Both the position numbers and the translations under genes were made by a program. The notes under the pieces were generated by a model, which was not told where the DNA came from, ran no database searches, and saw only the letters and a program-made list of their open reading frames with translations. Shown one piece after another: positions 6,697 through 8,678 of a DNA stretch of 8,678 nucleotides. Source of the DNA: Kiritimatiellia bacterium (GTDB taxonomy: Bacteria > Verrucomicrobiota > Kiritimatiellia > RFP12 > UBA3636); contig JAEDLN010000099.1 of NCBI GenBank assembly GCA_016295275.1, forward strand, positions 1 to 8,678, read 5' to 3'. Position 1 is the stretch's first letter, and every line of letters begins with the position of its first letter.

Positions 6697-7263
6697 TCAA
6701 GAAGCGGAGACGGGCGGAGCGTCCAATTCGGCGTATGCCGAGCCCGTCATCAATGCACGGAGGGAAAAACGGCCATCCGCATAGGTCGCATAGGAAGGAA
6801 CGCTACCATTTTTGGGGATGGAAATCGAGCCCGGATTGAGCAAAATACGGCCATTGTCGGCTTGTTCCAGCCGCGGGATATGCGTATGGCCGGTGGCAAT
6901 CACGGTTCCGGACGGAAGCGGCGGCAGGTTTCTGGCGTCGAACAGATGCCCGTGCGTCAGGAAGAAACGGCGCCGGTCCGCCCAAACCGTCGTATAGCTT
7001 TCCAGACAGGGAAACTTCAGCACCATCTGATCGACCTCGGTATCGCAATTTCCGCGCACGGCAATCAGCTTTTCGGCAATCGAGTTGAACAGTTCGATTG
7101 CGGCTTTCGGCGCATAGTCGCTTTGGATGGCGTTGCGCGGGCCGTGATAAATGGCATCGCCCAGGAAGCAAATCAAATCCGGCTTCTCGTCTTCGATTCG
7201 TTTCTTCAAATCCTGAAGGGCCAGCGCACTGCCGTGCGCATCGGAAAAGAAAAGTATTTTCAC
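6697..7263 (-). CDS. yfcE: YfcE-type metallophosphoesterase
   Basis: This 188-residue calcineurin-like phosphodiesterase has the complete two-metal site: D8 and H10 in SDAHGS, D36 in LGDAIYHGPRN, N72 in VRGNCD, H104 in THGH, and the pair H126, H128 in GHTH. The HGPRN and RGNCDTEVDQM stretches closely resemble E. coli YfcE (about 184 residues), which hydrolyses artificial phosphodiesters in vitro; the physiological substrate is unknown. I chose the GTG at 7263 because the family begins with a short M-K-I-L/M-F-x-S-D strand. There is no Shine-Dalgarno sequence before it. An in-frame ATG at 7326 overlaps the rsmA stop by 8 bases and would add 21 mostly hydrophobic residues. Starts further upstream lie inside rsmA and are unlikely. 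The gene lies mid-operon, 39 bases before the ACT gene. Confidence 0.88.
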   Translation of the reverse strand: MKILFFSDAHGSALALQDLKKRIEDEKPDLICFLGDAIYHGPRNAIQSDYAPKAAIELFNSIAEKLIAVRGNCDTEVDQMVLKFPCLESYTTVWADRRRFFLTHGHLFDARNLPPLPSGTVIATGHTHIPRLEQADNGRILLNPGSISIPKNGSVPSYATYADGRFSLRALMTGSAYAELDAPPVSAS

Positions 7264-7318
7264 GGGAAAGAAAACGATGGAAAGCAAACGGAAATGAAAA
7301 GCGGAAAAGGCGGCATCG

Positions 7319-8170
7319 TCAAGCATTCCATTGTCTGGCGAGCGCGAGCCATTGTTCAAGCGCGAGGGCTTCGGCACGAGCATCCGGAGCGGCTCCGACC
7401 GAAAGGAGAAGAGCGCGGATTTTTTCGGCCGGAAGGCTGAATTTTCCGGCACCGCGCATGGCGGAAGCCAATTGCTTGCGGCGATGCAGAAAGGCGGTCT
7501 TCACAAGTTCCCGGAAATAAAGCAATTCCGGATACGGCATTTCGTGCCGGAAATGGCGGCGAAGAGTTACCACGGAGGAAACGACATCCGGACGCGGCAA
7601 AAAACAGGAAGGCGGCACATCGCGCTCGATGGCGACATCGTACCGCTGTTGAAGCCATACGGAGAGCGCACCGCGATCAGGCGAATTCTCTTTGGCGCAA
7701 AAGCGTTCGCAAACTTCTTTCTGCAGCAACAGCGTCATGTGTTGCGGCGGATGCGGCGCGGCAGAGGCTTCCACCACGACGCGAGTCCCGACCGAATACG
7801 GCAAATTGGAAATCAAATGCGTATGGGAGCCTTCCGCAAAAAGGGCGGCATAATCCAATGCCAGCGCATCGCCGAAGACGAGATTGCAACGAGGACGCCC
7901 TTCAAAGCGTTCGCGAAGATAGGCATGCAACCGCACGTCCTTTTCGACGGTTGTCGCCTCTGCACCGGCAGCCAGAAGCGCCTCCGTGAGAACGCCAAGA
8001 CCCGTTCCGATTTCCAGCACCTTCCGCCCCGGGAGAATATCCGCTGCCGCAATGATGCAATCGAGCATATTCCGGTCGATGAGAAAATTCTGCCCGAGCG
8101 CCTTGCTCGGGTGAATTCCATTGGCGTTCAGAAATGCCGTAATTTCGCGTGGACTGTGAAGGTTCAGCAT
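7319..8170 (-). CDS. rsmA: 16S rRNA dimethyladenosine transferase (RsmA/KsgA)
   Basis: RsmA uses S-adenosylmethionine to dimethylate two adjacent adenosines in helix 45 of 16S rRNA (A1518 and A1519 in E. coli numbering) during small-subunit maturation. The 283-residue length is normal. Motifs in order are KALGQNFLID at 23-32, the SAM-binding loop LEIGTGLGVLTEAL at 52-65, the acidic VEKD at 75-78, GDAL at 100-103, the catalytic NLPY at 122-125, LQKEV at 149-153, and FLPRPDVVSS at 190-199. The C-terminal helical domain has FLHRRKQL and ends in WNA. A threonine stands where many relatives have proline in EIGPGLG, which is within normal variation. The ATG lies 12 bases after the methyltransferase stop without a clear Shine-Dalgarno sequence, suggesting coupled translation. 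Two RNA-modifying genes in a row support a shared rRNA-maturation operon. Loss of RsmA gives kasugamycin resistance in known bacteria. Confidence 0.96.
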   Translation of the reverse strand: MLNLHSPREITAFLNANGIHPSKALGQNFLIDRNMLDCIIAAADILPGRKVLEIGTGLGVLTEALLAAGAEATTVEKDVRLHAYLRERFEGRPRCNLVFGDALALDYAALFAEGSHTHLISNLPYSVGTRVVVEASAAPHPPQHMTLLLQKEVCERFCAKENSPDRGALSVWLQQRYDVAIERDVPPSCFLPRPDVVSSVVTLRRHFRHEMPYPELLYFRELVKTAFLHRRKQLASAMRGAGKFSLPAEKIRALLLSVGAAPDARAEALALEQWLALARQWNA

Positions 8171-8182
8171 GGGAGTCGGAAT

Positions 8183-8678
8183 TCAATCGCCAAAGTCGAT
8201 GGAGTGGACGCCGTCGGTATGCGGATCGTCGCCGCCGTGCTCGTGCCGGGCCGGCGGCGGTACGATGGACCGATCCTTTGCTACTCGCTGGCGAACCGAT
8301 TCGTACAGCAAAATGGTTGTCGCCGCCGCCACATTCAGAGAATCGCACTGTCCCAACATGGGGATGCGGACGCGTTTGCAGGCGGAAGACATCAGCCACG
8401 CATCCGTGAGACCGACCTGTTCGCTGCCCACGACAATGGCCGTATTGCCGGTCAGGTCATAGTCCGAATAAAAGGCGTCCGCATGGGGCGTGGAGGCGAG
8501 AATGGCGAATCCGCGTTCTTGCAGATAGGCAATCGCCTCTTTGGTCGTCGTTTCGACAACGGGAAGCGAGAAGAGCGTACCGACCGATGAGCGCACTACA
8601 TTCGGATTCTGGATATCGGTGCAACGATCGCAGACGATGACGGCGGCGCATCCGGCGGCATCGGCAGACCGCAAAATG
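8183..8678 (-). CDS. TrmH/SpoU-family RNA 2'-O-methyltransferase, 5' part outside the window
   Basis: About 165 C-terminal residues of a SPOUT-class methyltransferase are visible. The frame is open to the right edge, reading ILRSADAAG there, so motif 1 (usually N-x-G-x-ILR) is cut by the edge and the gene begins beyond it. Further marks are NPNVVRSSVGTLF, motif 2 VGSEQVGLTDAW, and motif 3 IPMLGQCDSLNVAAATTILLYE, which together build the trefoil-knot SAM site. The family methylates ribose 2'-OH in rRNA or tRNA. The missing N-terminal region would usually carry the RNA-binding domain, so the substrate (23S G2251 as in RlmB, an AviRb-like site, or tRNA) cannot be decided. After the fold there is a tail of roughly 30 residues rich in His, Asp and Pro (PPPARHEHGGDDPHTDGVH), which is not part of the catalytic domain. 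It is the first visible gene of the leftward operon. Confidence 0.93.
   Translation of the reverse strand, partial: ILRSADAAGCAAVIVCDRCTDIQNPNVVRSSVGTLFSLPVVETTTKEAIAYLQERGFAILASTPHADAFYSDYDLTGNTAIVVGSEQVGLTDAWLMSSACKRVRIPMLGQCDSLNVAAATTILLYESVRQRVAKDRSIVPPPARHEHGGDDPHTDGVHSIDFGD

Noticed and set aside
7331..8590. 419-codon plus-strand frame
   Set aside because: It mirrors rsmA and the methyltransferase gene, which share one reading register. The real genes carry full family motifs.

Overview
The window looks like a chromosomal segment of a strictly or facultatively anaerobic bacterium with moderately high GC. The evidence is a full-length single-chain pyruvate:ferredoxin oxidoreductase, GC-rich third codon positions and strong avoidance of TTA, CTA and TCA codons. 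No rRNA, tRNA, CRISPR array, transposase, phage gene or defence gene is visible. I cannot place the taxon from sequence alone. A gut or rumen lineage of the PVC group (Kiritimatiellota/Lentisphaerota-like) is a guess, based on the style of the GC-rich dispersed repeats and gene families, and should be treated as weak.

Layout. Positions 1-316 are noncoding: a short GC-rich palindromic repeat at the left edge, then an AT-rich leader that probably carries the promoter and ribosome binding site of the next gene. Positions 317-3892 (+) encode NifJ/PFOR, which links pyruvate oxidation to ferredoxin reduction and acetyl-CoA. It ends in a strong intrinsic terminator. Positions 3893-4655 are a 763-base noncoding block between convergent transcription units. 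It is crowded with GC-rich hairpins and with a mosaic of short repeats, including two copies of the 34-base element that also lies, inverted, at the left edge. A second terminator closes the opposing unit.

Positions 4656-8678 form one compact leftward (-) gene cluster, read from the right edge: a partial TrmH/SpoU-family RNA 2'-O-methyltransferase, RsmA (KsgA, 16S rRNA dimethyladenosine transferase), a YfcE-type metallophosphoesterase, a tandem-ACT-domain protein, and a UPF0210/DUF711 ('PFL family') protein. Spacings are 12 nt, about 55 nt (or an 8-nt overlap with an alternative start), 39 nt and an 8-nt overlap, so co-transcription is likely. The first two genes modify RNA. The last two form a recurrent pair of unknown function in which the ACT protein is presumably the small-molecule-sensing partner.

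I found no clearly new biological system. The parts most worth a second look are the repeat family bracketing nifJ, the ACT-UPF0210 pair with its doubled ACT domain, a 14-bp dyad in the nifJ leader, and identical 8-base stop/start junctions at two places in the leftward operon.
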